64,000 bases of DNA. Source: Gnetum montanum (taxonomy: Eukaryota > Streptophyta > Gnetopsida > Gnetales > Gnetaceae). How positions within the stretch are numbered: position 1 is the stretch's first letter; every line of letters starts with the position of its first letter. The stretch spans positions 1 to 64,000 of the forward strand of contig MNCI01015505.1 in the NCBI GenBank assembly GCA_015680685.1. Reading direction: 5' to 3'. The notes beneath the pieces were generated by a model. The model ran no database searches and had not been told where the DNA came from. It worked only from the letters and a program-made list of their open reading frames with translations. Positions 44,340 through 55,916 of the stretch are shown here, one piece after another. The translations under genes were made by a program, and so were the position numbers.

Positions 44340-46280
44340 CCATGCATCCATGCTAGGGATTTCATGCTTGGCATGGATACATGCCTCCCACCTCCTAGAA
44401 CCATTAAAGGCCAACTTTCTTACCATCTTTTTAGTAGTAACAACTTACCTCATTCAAGCCCAAGCTCCGAAAGGAGGTTAGACCTTACCAAAACTAGACA
44501 TCTTGGGTTTCCACACTAGGAAAACCCTTCCCAACATGGAAAAGGGAAGGTAATAGCTATTCTTACACCGCCCCCCCCCCCGGTTTCCATCACGCCCAAA
44601 TTTCATGACCTAAAATAGCCCTATGACCTACCCCAGTGACCTTTGAACCCCGTTGGAGCCTACCAAAACCTTTATATGCATTAGAATTGGCCAAAAATGC
44701 CAAAAATCCATCATCCCCATTCTTTCCACACAAGGGGCACCCTACCAAATATGGAGGAAAGGGGGTTGGCTGCATGAACACCAAGAAACCTTAAAACTAA
44801 GGTATTTTGAGGCCAAATCTTGTCTCTTGGTCTCTAAAACCCTCAATAGCTTTGAAACCTTATTGAAACCTACTAAAAGTGAACCAAAATATAACCCCTT
44901 GATCTTCCGTGCTAAGCACCCATTCTTCCATGTTGTCCAACGTAGAGCTAGCATGGATGGAGGGGGATGGTCAAAAAACCCAATTTTTTCCTTAGAATGA
45001 ACTCAGGTCGACATCTTAGCCTTCCCAAGGACTCTACCAATCACAACTAGTCACAAACTATCCTTCTTCAGGATTTCCAAGGTCCTCCTTGCTGGTTCCA
45101 TGCTGGCCAACATGAAACAAGGGAGGAGCACATAAAATCATCCAAAACCCCAAAAAATTACCAAATTTCAACCTTAGGCTTTCACTATCAACTCCAATAA
45201 CCTTGGAAACATAAATGCATGACCAAAAATAAAGAAAATAAGCCAAAAATCAATCATTTGGGATCCTCCTAGCTGGTTCCTTACTAGCCAACATGGAGCC
45301 AATGGGTAGGCTAAAAAACCATTAAAAACCCTTGAAATTGATAATTTTTAATGCTAGGCATTAATTATGGATGTTAGTAACCTTTGAACTATACATACAT
45401 AACCAAAAGTGACTTAAAATAGTCAAATACTGATCCCCTCTTGTCTTCCTAGCTAGTTCCATGCTAGCCAGCATGGAACTAGAGGGGTGACCCCAAAAAT
45501 CACCTAGCTAACCTTCAAATTGACTAGTTTTGACCTTGAGCCTTACCTCTTGACCCCAACAACCATAGAAAAACACATGCATGATTGATTAAGGTCAAAC
45601 TTAGTCTAGATGTGAGATTTATGATTCTTCCACACTAAGGACCCTCTCCTCCATGCTAGCCAACATGGAACTAGCATGGATACTATAGGGAAGAATCATG
45701 TAGAGCTTATAAACACCTTGGAATGGCATCAGATGACCTTGCATGCACCTTAAAACCTTGTCAACATCCTCTAGGACCTTTAGACCTTGATAAATTAACC
45801 AAACATAGACAAAATTTGATCCCTTTTGATTCTCCTAACTATTTCCATGCTATCCAACATGGAACCAAGGGGGTAACATCTAAATCCCCCCCGCCCGTGC
45901 CCCCCCCCCCCCCCCCCCAGCCTTAAAAATTACCAAATTTTCACTTTAAATCCTTTTTGACATCTCCAAGATTCACCAAATCTCATGAAATAAGCTTGAA
46001 ATACCCTGAAATCAACACCCCAAAGTCTTCCATACTGAGCACCCCCTCTTCCATGCTAGCTAGCATGAAGCCAGTGTGGAGAGAAGGAAGAAACTCAAAA
46101 AACCATTTTGGGACTCTCCAAACTACTAAAATTTTACCCTAAACCTTAATATTTAACATTGACAACCTTGGGAAGTGATATGCATGATCAATTTTCGCCA
46201 AATTTGGCCTAGATCTAAACCTTTTAGTTCGTCCATGCTGAGCACCCTCTCCTCCATGCTAGCCAACATGGAGCTAGGAT
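44340..46280 (+). repeat. Hairpin subrepeat array 1 in LTR2 (about 190-bp period)
   Basis: Copies of a hairpin of the type TCCATGCTAGCCAACATGGA recur near 44930, 45098, 45283, 45468, 45652, 45848, 46053 and 46254, spaced 170-205 bp, with more decayed copies near 44350-44540. Between hairpins are blocks such as ACCTTGGAA, AAAATTTGATC and TCTTCCATGCTGAGCACC. The array resumes after element C at 59815-60225 (hairpins near 59835, 60020, 60210). Confidence 0.8.
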
Positions 46281-46575
46281 AAATGTCCTACCTTTTTACC
46301 TCAAATAACAAATCAAAACTCCAAGAGACCAAGAATCTACATCAAGAAAGCCTAAGACCTAATAGCCTAAAGATTACATTCGCTTAACCTCGTTTTGATC
46401 CTATGATTCCATTCACTCCCTCATTCAATGTTGAAGAAATTCCCTAAGTGTGAATCAAAGGGGGTGTAATCTTTCATAGCTCTAAATAGCCTTCAAATGT
46501 AAATAAAATCAACCAAGAACCTAGGAAAACAAGATTTATAGCCCTAGAATCCTAGAAGCTTCATCGATGTGCATC

Positions 46576-46580
46576 CCATA
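46576..46580. repeat. Left TSD of element C (ccata)
   Basis: ccata immediately before the 5' LTR; repeated at 59779-59783 after the 3' LTR. Confidence 0.85.
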
Positions 46581-47464
46581 TGATGAGTTGCAATTCAGTT
46601 GGTTGCGTTGATGAGGCCTCATCAACACATCATATCATGCATCGACAAGGGCCCATCGATGCAATGTTGGTTTTCAACTATAAATACATGCCTACTAGCC
46701 ACATTTATGCCATAGGAGATTGTAGTTGCAATGAAGCTCTTGCAATGTTTCATTTAAAAGTTAGAATTTTTCCCCCGAGTGCCTACAATAGGAGTCATTG
46801 AGTGTATGGATCTTTATTTGAGCATTATTGTACCTAAGCATGATAGTATGTGCAACAATAAAGATGAGCTATCTAATAAACCTTGTAGCACTTTGGATTA
46901 TTACTTATTTTCATTTATGCATTTAATGTTTTTAATATTTAATGTTGCAATTATTTAGTAATTATTTCTAGTAATCAAGTTAATGAGGCAATTAAGCAAG
47001 ATAAATTACATGCATGAGTATGACCGCTTCGAGCATAACACATATTTGCTTGGTAATCCTAGCAACATTATTGCTTGGTACACCCAATAGCACTTGGTCA
47101 CCTAGCAGTGGATACATGGGTTCATGACACGTACAGAAAGTGGGACCAAATGCTTATGTTAGGATTAGTTAAATGCTAGTTAATTAGTTAATTTAAATTA
47201 GTTAAGCCAATTACTTTTATCTTCATTCAAACATCAAACCATAAAAATACTAAATGCTAAAAATTAGATGCTTCAATTACACTTAACCATACCAGTGTAC
47301 ATCACAAGTGTAATTACAAAGATAACAATTGACCTTAAGGCAAAGATTCACTTCCTAGAGGACTAGTGCACTGAAAATGATAAAGTCCATGGAATTTGAC
47401 TAGATCACATGTGAATGCTTTGTAATTTGTATGGTTGGGTGTAGGGGTACATCACAACTCATCA
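46581..47464 (+). repeat. 5' LTR of element C (884 bp)
   Basis: Starts tgatgagttgc and ends aactcatca. U3 has GATGAGGCCTCATC and CATCGA-type palindromes (46605-46665) just before TATAAATA (46679). Matches the 3' LTR throughout. Confidence 0.9.
46679..46686 (+). promoter_or_regulatory. TATA box, 5' LTR of C
   Basis: tataaata in the context aactataaatacatg; repeated in the 3' LTR at 58981. Confidence 0.65.
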
Positions 47465-47465
47465 T

Positions 47466-47483
47466 TGGTGTCATTGTTGAGGA
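47466..47483 (+). promoter_or_regulatory. Primer binding site, tRNA-Asp type (element C)
   Basis: tggtgtcattgttgagga. It differs from the tRNA-Asp complement at six positions, all transitions of the C-to-T or G-to-A kind. Confidence 0.8.
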
Positions 47484-47619
47484 CTTTGTTTGTTGAAATG
47501 TGCACTATTTAGGATTAGGTAAATACCATTAATATTTTTGTATCAACCTCAAGATCAATATCATTCCCACTATACATAGAATTATAAAAGTACATTGACA
47601 TTTTATTTTATATTGCAAA

Positions 47620-49376
47620 ATGTCTTCTTCTTCTCACAAGCTTCACCTTCATCCTACATTAGGATGAGCAATTGAAATGGCGTGATATGAAGGGCAACAT
47701 CATCTTGTCCCCCGATCAATCTGTGCCCGGGATGCTATTTAAAACCATTAAGAAGTTGAGCATAGCAAATTTTCACAAGGAATATGTTGTAGATGGTTAT
47801 GACACTCGAAACTACTATTCCATTGAAACACAACATAGACAAGATCGATTTCAAGAGAAACTTCATGAGGCTACAAATGGGAAACATTATGCTAATCCCT
47901 TATTCCTACTAAATCAAGATGACAATGAGGATCCTCCTACTGAAGGTTCTCAACATGAAGATTCTCCACCCCCTGATAATGGTGATGAGGGTGTGAACCT
48001 AAACCTGCGATCCACTATTCATAAACTAGATTCAAGAAGAAGTGAGAACCAAGGTAGGAACTCGAGCAAGCATCACAATAGCAAGGGATCTAAGGATGGT
48101 GATCGTAATAAGAAAAAGAGTGGTGGTGTCCACCTTTTCTCTTCATCCTTTTCATCCAATTCTGAACATTCCTTTTCATTTGACAGTTCTCATAAAATTC
48201 ATTGTCGAAATAATTTTGATGAAGGTGATCAATGAGACAATAATGACCATGAAGGCCACCAAGATCAAAGAAATGACCAAAACCATCATCAGTGTCATCA
48301 ACACAGTGATGATGATGAACCTCTATTAGTGACTCAAAGTATGCTCAATATTGTAGAGGCAATTAAAATTCTAACTAGGCATATAAAAGATAGTTGGATC
48401 AAGCACTTAGACATGAATAATATCTCAAAATTTGAGGGGGAATACAATTCTGATCCACAAACACATCTACAATATTTTCATGATGCCTATGCCTTACATC
48501 TACTGTAGAAGTTGAATGTGCCTACCAAAGAGGTAAGGGCAAAGTTTCTATAGTAGAGGAAGTTATGGACATCAACACTGATGATGAAACTAATTATGAC
48601 ATCTATCAATATGAACATCCAAAGGGTTTTTGCCCTATGGTGTCAGACTTACAAGAGTCTAGGGTGTATGCCTTAAGTCCTCGACTAGCACATAGGTAGG
48701 CACCTAGATGATTGCCTTTTCCTCAAGGTAGTCCAAGGAAATTCCATTAGAAACAAGAAGCTTACTACCTAAGTGGAACTCCTCCACAACCTTATGAACA
48801 ATACCAATAGTGGTATCAACCATAATCATGGGGAATGCCACCGCCAAGGCAACAGTACCCTTATAGGCAACCAGATCCATATGAGTACTATGTTCAACAT
48901 CCTATCTCCCCTAGAAGCTCTACAAGTTATACATCATTTCAGCATCACTATTACCCTCCAAAGTACCACTAAACAAATTCACCATCTACTTGAGGGGAAA
49001 ACCCATATACATATCCATATCACCCTTCGCATTAGTTTGCACATACACCTCCACCTTCAACCTAGTTACCTCCTACTCCATCCATGTAGGGTGAGATTCC
49101 TCCATAGTCACAACAATGAAATGCTATGAGGGTTGTACATTCACAACCAGATTTCTAACCAAGTGGTCTAGATAATTGATTAAAAAAAAAAGACCTTTCT
49201 TCTAAAATAGAGTCCTCTTCAACCCTCACACTCTAGTCTAGTTCATCATCCTACATCTCCAGCACCCTCATCTTCTACATCAAACACCTTCGACTGCCTT
49301 TCAAACCAAGTGCCACCTAGGATTCGCATTGTAATGCTAAAGGCTAGCAATCTTCCTACAAAAATATTTGACCTAG
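47620..49376 (+). pseudogene. Gag of element C (core domain deleted)
   Basis: Starts at ATG 47620 (MSSSSHKLHLHPTLG, then a frameshift). A 187-codon piece (47672-48235) holds the N-terminal region KWRDMKGNIILSPDQSVPGM and YVVDGYDTRNYYSIE, followed by an acidic and then a Ser/Arg/Lys-rich stretch. Around 48510-48530 the sequence jumps: compared with element A (minus, about 3590-2860), roughly 0.7 kb containing the gag core is missing. The C-terminal part (48530-49130) has ...NYDIYQYEHPKGFCPMV and a Pro/Gln/Tyr-rich tail (118-codon frame at 48773). Gag would therefore be unable to assemble even without stops. The solo LTR begins at 49377. Confidence 0.7.
49372..49376. repeat. Left TSD of the solo LTR in C (cctag)
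   Basis: cctag; repeated at 50229-50233 on the other side of the LTR. Confidence 0.85.
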
Positions 49377-49398
49377 TGATGAGACGCGACCTGCATGT

Positions 49399-49493
49399 GT
49401 CGCGATATCGCGTACAGGATATCGCGGCCGCCGCGATATCGCATCCCATGCGATATCGCGTACGCGATATCGCGTCTTCTCCTGCGATATCGC
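49399..49493. repeat. Palindromic GCGATATCGC cluster
   Basis: Repeated GATATCGCG/GCGATATC palindromes directly before the assembly gap. Similar but partly decayed clusters lie at 1320-1390 and 27430-27470. Confidence 0.9.
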
Positions 49494-49722
49494 NNNNNNN
49501 NNNNNNNNNNNNNNNNNNNNNNNNNNNNNNNNNNNNNNNNNNNNNNNNNNNNNNNNNNNNNNNNNNNNNNNNNNNNNNNNNNNNNNNNNNNNNNNNNNNN
49601 NNNNNNNNNNNNNNNNNNNNNNNNNNNNNNNNNNNNNNNNNNNNNNNNNNNNNNNNNNNNNNNNNNNNNNNNNNNNNNNNNNNNNNNNNNNNNNNNNNNN
49701 NNNNNNNNNNNNNNNNNNNNNN
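49494..49722. other. Assembly gap (229 N)
   Basis: Run of N starting inside the palindrome cluster, which probably caused the break. Confidence 1.
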
Positions 49723-50233
49723 GCTAGGCTAGAACGTGTGATAAGTACGACTTAGTTACGAGCACCCAAGGGTGTGTACGGCTAGCTAAGGAATCAGCTG
49801 CTTATCACACTTAAGTTAAATAGGTGCCTCAGTACGACCACTTCGAGCACTTGCGTTACATGTGGCGATCCCAATAACGAGTACCGTTTGGTAAGCCACA
49901 GTTGCATAGTTCAGGGTGTATCCGGTAAGTGGGAACAAATGCTAACACTAGTTAAGTTAGACTTAGGACATTAGTTAGAGTTAGCTTAGTTTCTCAACCC
50001 TTTCCCCTGATAGCATAGGAGATAAGCCGAAACTACCAAAAAAATCACATACCTCAAACTTGCTTAACCATACACCGTGACACTTACAAGCAAGCCCGGG
50101 AAGACAACGAACGATTAACCCCAAGTGTTGTTGTGGTGTTAAGGCATTTAGTCTGCGGAGTTCGACCGGATCGCGTGTGCACGCTCGTATTCGTATGGTT
50201 GAGTGTAGGGGTACCTCACCACTCATCACCTAG

Positions 50234-50780
50234 GAAGTCCATTCATCTATCTATAGATTACTAGACATGGGCCATGTAAGAATCTTTTTGACTCTAGTAC
50301 TGAAGTTAATCTCCTCTCCCAGGACATGTACAAGTTCTACAACCTACCACCTCTTAAGAATAGCAACATTCATCCAGAATTAGTATATCAATTGATTACT
50401 ATTCATTTGAGATTAATAGAGGACATTGTGACCAAAATTTGTGGGTATTCCAATCCTACTAATTTTTTGGTAATCAAGGTGGAAAACTACAAAAGTGACT
50501 TTCCCATCATTATGGAAAGAGCTTGGTTAAGCATGATCAACACACGTATGGGCATAAGGGACCTATATTTAGAAATATCTAAGGAAAATGAACTAAGCAA
50601 GATTGAGAAAAAGCATATTCCATGCATTGCATACAACAATAATGGATGCAATTGCATGAAAAATATTTGGTTAATCAAGAGTAGATACATAAAGCATCCA
50701 ATTAATGTGCACAAGAAATTAATATTCAAAGGTGTCTGTATGCAACAACCACAAAATAGGAGGGCACCTAGTGGTTGATA
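50234..50780 (+). pseudogene. Aspartic protease of element C
   Basis: Catalytic segment NLFDSSTEVNLLSQDMY (about 50285-50335): the D-S/T-G motif with Gly changed to Ser. Then a 150-codon open frame (50326-50778) contains LIEDIVTKICGYSNPTNFLV and KSDFPIIMERAWLSMI, the latter equivalent to PIILGRPWL. It is the retropepsin that would process the Gag-Pol polyprotein. The frame is better preserved than other parts of the element. The same region of A is at 1620-2060. Confidence 0.75.
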
Positions 50781-51130
50781 GCTAACTCAAATAGTAGCAC
50801 ATTATGCATGGAACCAACTAAGAGCTTATAATATGCTTATGTTAAAGGCATGGACAAAATTCAACAAGTTCATTTCCAACTCTCTGATGAAGATGATGAT
50901 ACCTATTGAGAAAAGTTGAAAATCCCTAATAACTTCAAGCAAGAGCCTCTAGAGCTAAAAAATTTATAAGCTGGCATGGAATATGCATTTTTGAATAATG
51001 GTAAATTGGTCATAATTAATTATAAACTTGCTCCTAAATAAAAAGAAAATTTTTTGAAGGCACTTAACAAGTGGTTAGCAACCTTTTCTTGGTCATATCT
51101 AGGGCTAATAGGAATCGATCCAAGGATATG

Positions 51131-52560
51131 CCAGCATCGCATTTACACTGACCTAACCATGAAGCCTAGAAGGTAGCCACAGAGGCAGTTGAACCCGAAA
51201 TTGAAGAAAATCGTGAAAGAGGAAATCGAACAACTCCTCAAGGTGGGGTTCATCTATCCCATTGAGGATAGTGAGTGGGTTAGCCCACTTGTAATTGTGT
51301 TAAAGAATGATGGCAAATGGCAAGCTTGCATTGATTTTAGACTGTTGAATATGGCAACATTTAAAGATCATTTTCCTTTAACATTTTTGAATCAAGTATT
51401 ACACACCATATCTAGGAATTATTATTATAGCTTCTTGGATAGTTATAGTGGCTATAACCAAATCTAAATTGTGCCGGAAGATCAGGCCAAGACAACATTC
51501 ATTAGTTCATGGGGGACTTTTGCATATTGTAAGATGTCATTTGGTCTATGTAATGCCCCTATAACATTTCAACACTTGGTCATTAGTATCTTCCAATAGT
51601 AAATCAATAGTGGTGTTAAAGTCTTCATGGATGACTTTTCCACCTATGGAGCTACATTTTAGCAAGCCTTGGACCGCCTTGAGCAAGTATTGAAGAGATG
51701 TGTTAAAACAAACTTGTAGCTCAACTAGCAAAAGATCCATCTCATGGTCTAAGAAGGCATTGTGCTAGGGCATTGAATTTTGCAAAAATGGATTGAGGTA
51801 AACCTAGAAAAGATAAGGGTCATCCAAGGAATAACATGCCAACTAGAGACCATTAAAGATGTTTAGTCATTCCTTGGACATAGTGGCTACTACCGATGAT
51901 TCATAGAGAATTTCTTTAAGATTGAAAAGTTGTTGGTAGAGCTTACAAAGAAAGATGCACCTTTCATTTGGACCAAGGAATGTGAACATGCATTCCAATA
52001 GTTAAAAGAGAAACTCATAGAAACACTGATCTTACAAGCACTAGATTAGTTCAAACCTTTCCACATCATGACAGATGCATCTAACTATGCTTTAGAAGTA
52101 GTGCTCATGTAGATAGATAATAAGAAACATCCATATTACATCCACTGCATGAGTCTAAGCATTCTTGGATCCTAGTTAAATTACACCACCATAGAGAAAG
52201 AGTTAATGGTATTGGTGTACACTCTAGAAACGTTTAGGTACTATGTGCTTGGTTACAAAGTATTTATGCATATGGACCATAGTGTAATCCAGTTCCTCAT
52301 GAATCAGCTGACGATGTGCCCTTGTATCATACGTTGGCTTGTGATCTTACAGGAATTTTATCTTATTACGATAGATCAAAAAGGGACCAAGAATGTGGTC
52401 ACTGATGACCTCTCTCACTTAATATGGGATAACAAAGAGGAGGAGAGCCCGCTCTTGGATCGGTTTCCAAATGAACTCCTCTTTATAGGAGTAATAATGA
52501 ACAAATGCTTATAAAATCAACATAGTATAAAGGCATCCTCACTTATCTTCTTACTTAGGA
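51131..52560 (+). pseudogene. Reverse transcriptase and RNase H of element C
   Basis: A 92-codon frame (51189-51467) holds the start of RT: VKEEIEQLLKVGFIYPIEDS, WVSPLVIVLKND, WQACIDFRLLN, FKDHFPLTFLNQVL and FLDSYSGYNQI. Then TFAYCKMSFGLCNAP (51520-51560) and the catalytic box VFMDDFS (about 51622-51642), equivalent to F/Y-x-DD. The connection region follows. RNase H carries FHIMTDASNYAL (52060-52090), EKELMVLVYTLETFRYYV and a MDHSVIQFLMN block; a 102-codon frame covers 52206-52514. Stops, mainly TAG, separate the pieces. KDHFPL and the general spacing are like Athila RT. Confidence 0.85.
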
Positions 52561-52599
52561 CATGCCACAAGATTTGGATTTTAGAAAGAAGTAAAAATT

Positions 52600-53590
52600 T
52601 CTTCACCAAGTCAAATACTTCATGGAAATTAATGGATACCTCTACAAGGTGTGTGCCAATGGCCTAATTCATTGGTATGTCCCTAACAAAGATCAACTGC
52701 ATGTTCTCTAAGATGCTAATGAAGGGCCTTGGAGATGCACGACCATAAAAATCCTAATGGTAGGATACTATTGGCCTACAATATTTAGGGATGCCCATTA
52801 GTTTATCAAATCTTGTGAATGTTGTTAACAAGATGGGGGGATGATCACTCACATGGAAGGTCTTCAATAGTGGATTCAACCACTAGAGCCTTTTGACATA
52901 TGGGGCATTGACTTTATGGGTCCAATCACACCCATGTCCAACAAGAAGACATATATTATCATAGTAGTTGACTACTGTACAAAATGGGTAGAAGCAACAG
53001 CTACTACTAATTGTACATCATCAACTGTTGCTAGATTCATACAACAAAATATCGTAAATAGGTTTGGGATGCCATGTTCACTAATTTCTGATAATGGAAC
53101 TTATTTCACAGGTGCCACTTTTAGAAAATTAATGCAATGCTTGGGGGTTAAACATAAATTAACAACACCCTATCAACCCCAAGCCAANAAGCTCTGTACA
53201 CTCTCAACAGCCTATGATCTAAATCTTGATGTAAGTCTAGCACAAAAAGAAAGATTGATCAAGCTGAATGTGCTAGATGAAAATCAATTAGTGGCCCTAT
53301 CCTTGAATGAGGTGAATAAGGCATTTAATAAGAAGTGCCATGACCTTAGAATTAGGAAAATAAAACTTCAATAGGAGATAAGGCTCTCTACTAGAACCCC
53401 ACACATGTACCCTCAAAGGAAAAATATCAACCATTGTGGGAGGGACCTTATATAATTGATCAAACCTTTTCCTCTAGGGTCATATTGATCTACAAGTATG
53501 AATGCCCAAATAAAAAGCAGTTGGTCAACATCTAATAAGTAAAGCCTTTCCTAAAACCAAGATAGGCCAATGCAACTACCACCTTGAGGG
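52600..53590 (+). pseudogene. Integrase of element C (interrupted at an N)
   Basis: A decayed HHCC-like zinc region (52690-52830) is followed by IWGIDFMGPITPMSNKK, with the first catalytic Asp. The 152-codon frame 52916-53374 holds YIIIVVDYCTKWVEAT and LISDNGTYFTGATF (second Asp), then TPYQPQA at the N (53188). The sequence then resumes in the domain after the catalytic core (LNLDVSLAQKERLIKLN), so the NGQ.E segment with the catalytic Glu and about 100 residues are missing. The end, about 53590, resembles an Athila integrase C-terminus (KKQLVNI..VKPFLKPR). Confidence 0.8.
53188..53188. other. Single N, probable mis-join in integrase
   Basis: The reading frame happens to stay open across the N, but the expected integrase block is absent, which suggests a collapsed or mis-joined contig end. 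Confidence 0.7.
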
Positions 53591-55200
53591 ATGGACAACC
53601 GCATTCCATTTTTCGAATCTCCTCCTTCCAACTTAGTCATGGGGGAGATGGCCATCCATGCTAACCATCAATATGGCTTCTCAATTTTTCTACTTTTTGT
53701 TTTCCACAATTTTTATTTTTACAAGCTCTTTATTTTACAAATTTTTGATTTTTCTAATTTTTCTAATTTTTCACCATCATTAGTACGTTTCACCCTTTCT
53801 TAATTATTTTACACTTTCTTATATATTTTTTTTTGTTTTTTTATTCAATTATGATATTTTCTTATTTTTTCTACTAAAATTACTTTGTTATCACAAGACA
53901 TAAAGCTACTATTGTTGTTTACTAATGATGGTTTATGCTTAATGTTGTAATTATTGATGTCTAGTTTCTATTTTTGAATTATAATGTCTAATGACTTTAA
54001 CATGGTTTATTTTTCATGGAATAGGTAGTGGGTCCACATCATCCACCCATCTAATGAACTCCATGATTTTCCTTGTTCTATGAATTTGAGGTTCCTTCCA
54101 TTAAAGAAATTTTTAATTAATCAGTGACCTTGGTAGTTCCGAAATTAGTAAGGATTCAAAGGTTTGTAAAGGGTGTTACTTCAAGGGGACTTAATACTCT
54201 TTGTACTCTTCTACTTGCTTGTGTGCTTGAGTGTTTTTCATGAACTTCTTATCATTCCATACCATCCATGGATAGGAAGTCAAATAAAGTCTTTGCATGG
54301 TGTGGTTTCCATTTCAAAAAAAATGATGGGAATTCAAAGCACACCCCTTAGACATGAATAATTGCTTGCATGGTGTGGTTCCAATTTCAAAAAACAAAAA
54401 TAATGGAAATTCAAATCACACCCCTAGGGCAAATTAACAAACTATAAGCACTAGTTATGGTACTAGAATGGCATACACCTATGCCTAAAGTTCCTCTCTA
54501 ACTAAGGCCCTCTCTCTCACTTCCTACCTCTCTTTTCTTTTCTTTGTGAAATGGTGGTTGTTTTGTGGAAGCACTCTTATGTCTCTAGTGCATGGATCAA
54601 TCTTAGAGTGGTGATGTGAAGTCACTGAAAGTGGCTAGTTTTGGTCTAGACTAATAATGAATCCTCTTAGGTCATTTTAAACACAACTTCCACAATGGAT
54701 TTCTTATGACCTTAATTCAGAACTCCATTCCACCTTCTCTATCATCCATCCATGCTGCCATAACTCACCTCACTACCATGTTTTATGTTATCCTCTATGT
54801 CTTAGTCTGATGTGTTGAGATTCTTGAGTAGATTCTTTCAAGTTGGTCCTTAACTTGTCATGCCATTAAATCAACTATGGGGTCCACAGACTCCTTAGTT
54901 GAGGTTATGCAAGGGCAAAAAGAGCATGATCCTACTATGGGAAGGACCCACTTGCATAGCTCTTGGTCTGGTTAGTTAAGATATCTTACCTTTGACACTG
55001 CCACAATCCTATCTTTCACATATTCCATTGAGTATTCTACTTAGTGCTCCTTAACCTTTTATCCCATTCATCGTTCAAATTAATTTTTCTCCATTTTTTC
55101 AAATTTATGAACTTCAACACCCTCTTCCCATGTTTTCATACTATTCTTAACCTTTTAAGCTTTCATTTGACACCAATTTCACTCAAAAACTCTTTGTATT
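53591..55200. other. Spacer between pol and the third ORF
   Basis: T-rich (53690-53880), no conserved protein block seen. A near repeat around TTGCATGGTGTGGTT and AATTCAAA occurs at about 54290-54345 and 54363-54422. Confidence 0.4.
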
Positions 55201-55238
55201 TGGCAAGTTTGACCAAAGTTAATCATGATCAATGGTTG

Positions 55239-55330
55239 CATCAATGAGGCCTCATCGGCATAGTTGACCACATTGATGAGGCCCCATCAATGAGGCCTCA
55301 TCGATGCAACCCAAAAAAATACTATATATA
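55239..55330 (+). promoter_or_regulatory. LTR-like palindromes plus TATA box ahead of the third ORF
   Basis: Three GATGAGGC-type motifs, two of them GATGAGGCCTCATC-like palindromes, are followed after about 10 bp by TATATATA (55323-55330). The same order of palindromes then TATA box is found in the U3 of the C LTRs (46605-46686). It may be an internal promoter or a fragment of a further LTR. Confidence 0.4.
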
Positions 55331-55916
55331 CCACTGAACAATTTGCAATTTTTCATCATTTGCTCATAACACATAAGAATTTTTTGTAATTTTTCAGAAC
55401 CCAAAACCTTCCAAAGCTCATAACTTCCCAATCATTTCTCACAATCACTCTATTTTTTAATCCTACACTTACTAAAGGTAAGATCTTTATCATGGGGGTT
55501 GCAAACCTTAAGGTTTTTGATGAAAAATTGATGAATTTTTTTGGAAATTTTTCTAACTCCCCCTAAGGGTTAATAATCTTAACCACATATAAACATCAAC
55601 TTTTTCAAGAGTCAACCCTTCCAACAACCAGTGGGATGATTTATTAATGCTAATACAAAAATAAATAATAATTGAAATAATCAAATTAGCCATAATCACA
55701 ACTTTACCAAGTGTAACTATCCTTAAGAGATAAAGGTATCCCAATTGCTTTAAGGTTACACAATGATTGCTAACTCATCATCTCATTGTAATTACAAATG
55801 GCACTAAAACAAAAGTTCCCATAGAAAGGAGAACCCTCTTAACCATGGGAGAAACAACCTAGAGCTAGAAGGGGCTAACAAGAACAAGGCCAAGAACTAT
55901 CGAAAGAAACCCATGT
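55331..55916. other. Possible leader of the third ORF
   Basis: AT-rich; no coding block recognised. It would be the 5' leader if the TATA box at 55323 is used. Confidence 0.3.

Larger units (their letters stand above)
49377..50228 (+). repeat. Young solo LTR (B family) inside element C
   Basis: From tgatgagacgcg to accactcatca, flanked by cctag on both sides. CpG-rich, with at least six palindromic GCGATATCGC motifs in 49399-49493, then a 229-N gap. Its right half matches the B LTR (minus, 591-900) closely. No internal region. It lies between gag and protease of C and is the least decayed LTR in the window. Confidence 0.9.

Noticed and set aside
49310-49732. 110-140 codon frames over the second gap
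   Set aside because: Mostly N; the real part is LTR palindrome sequence.
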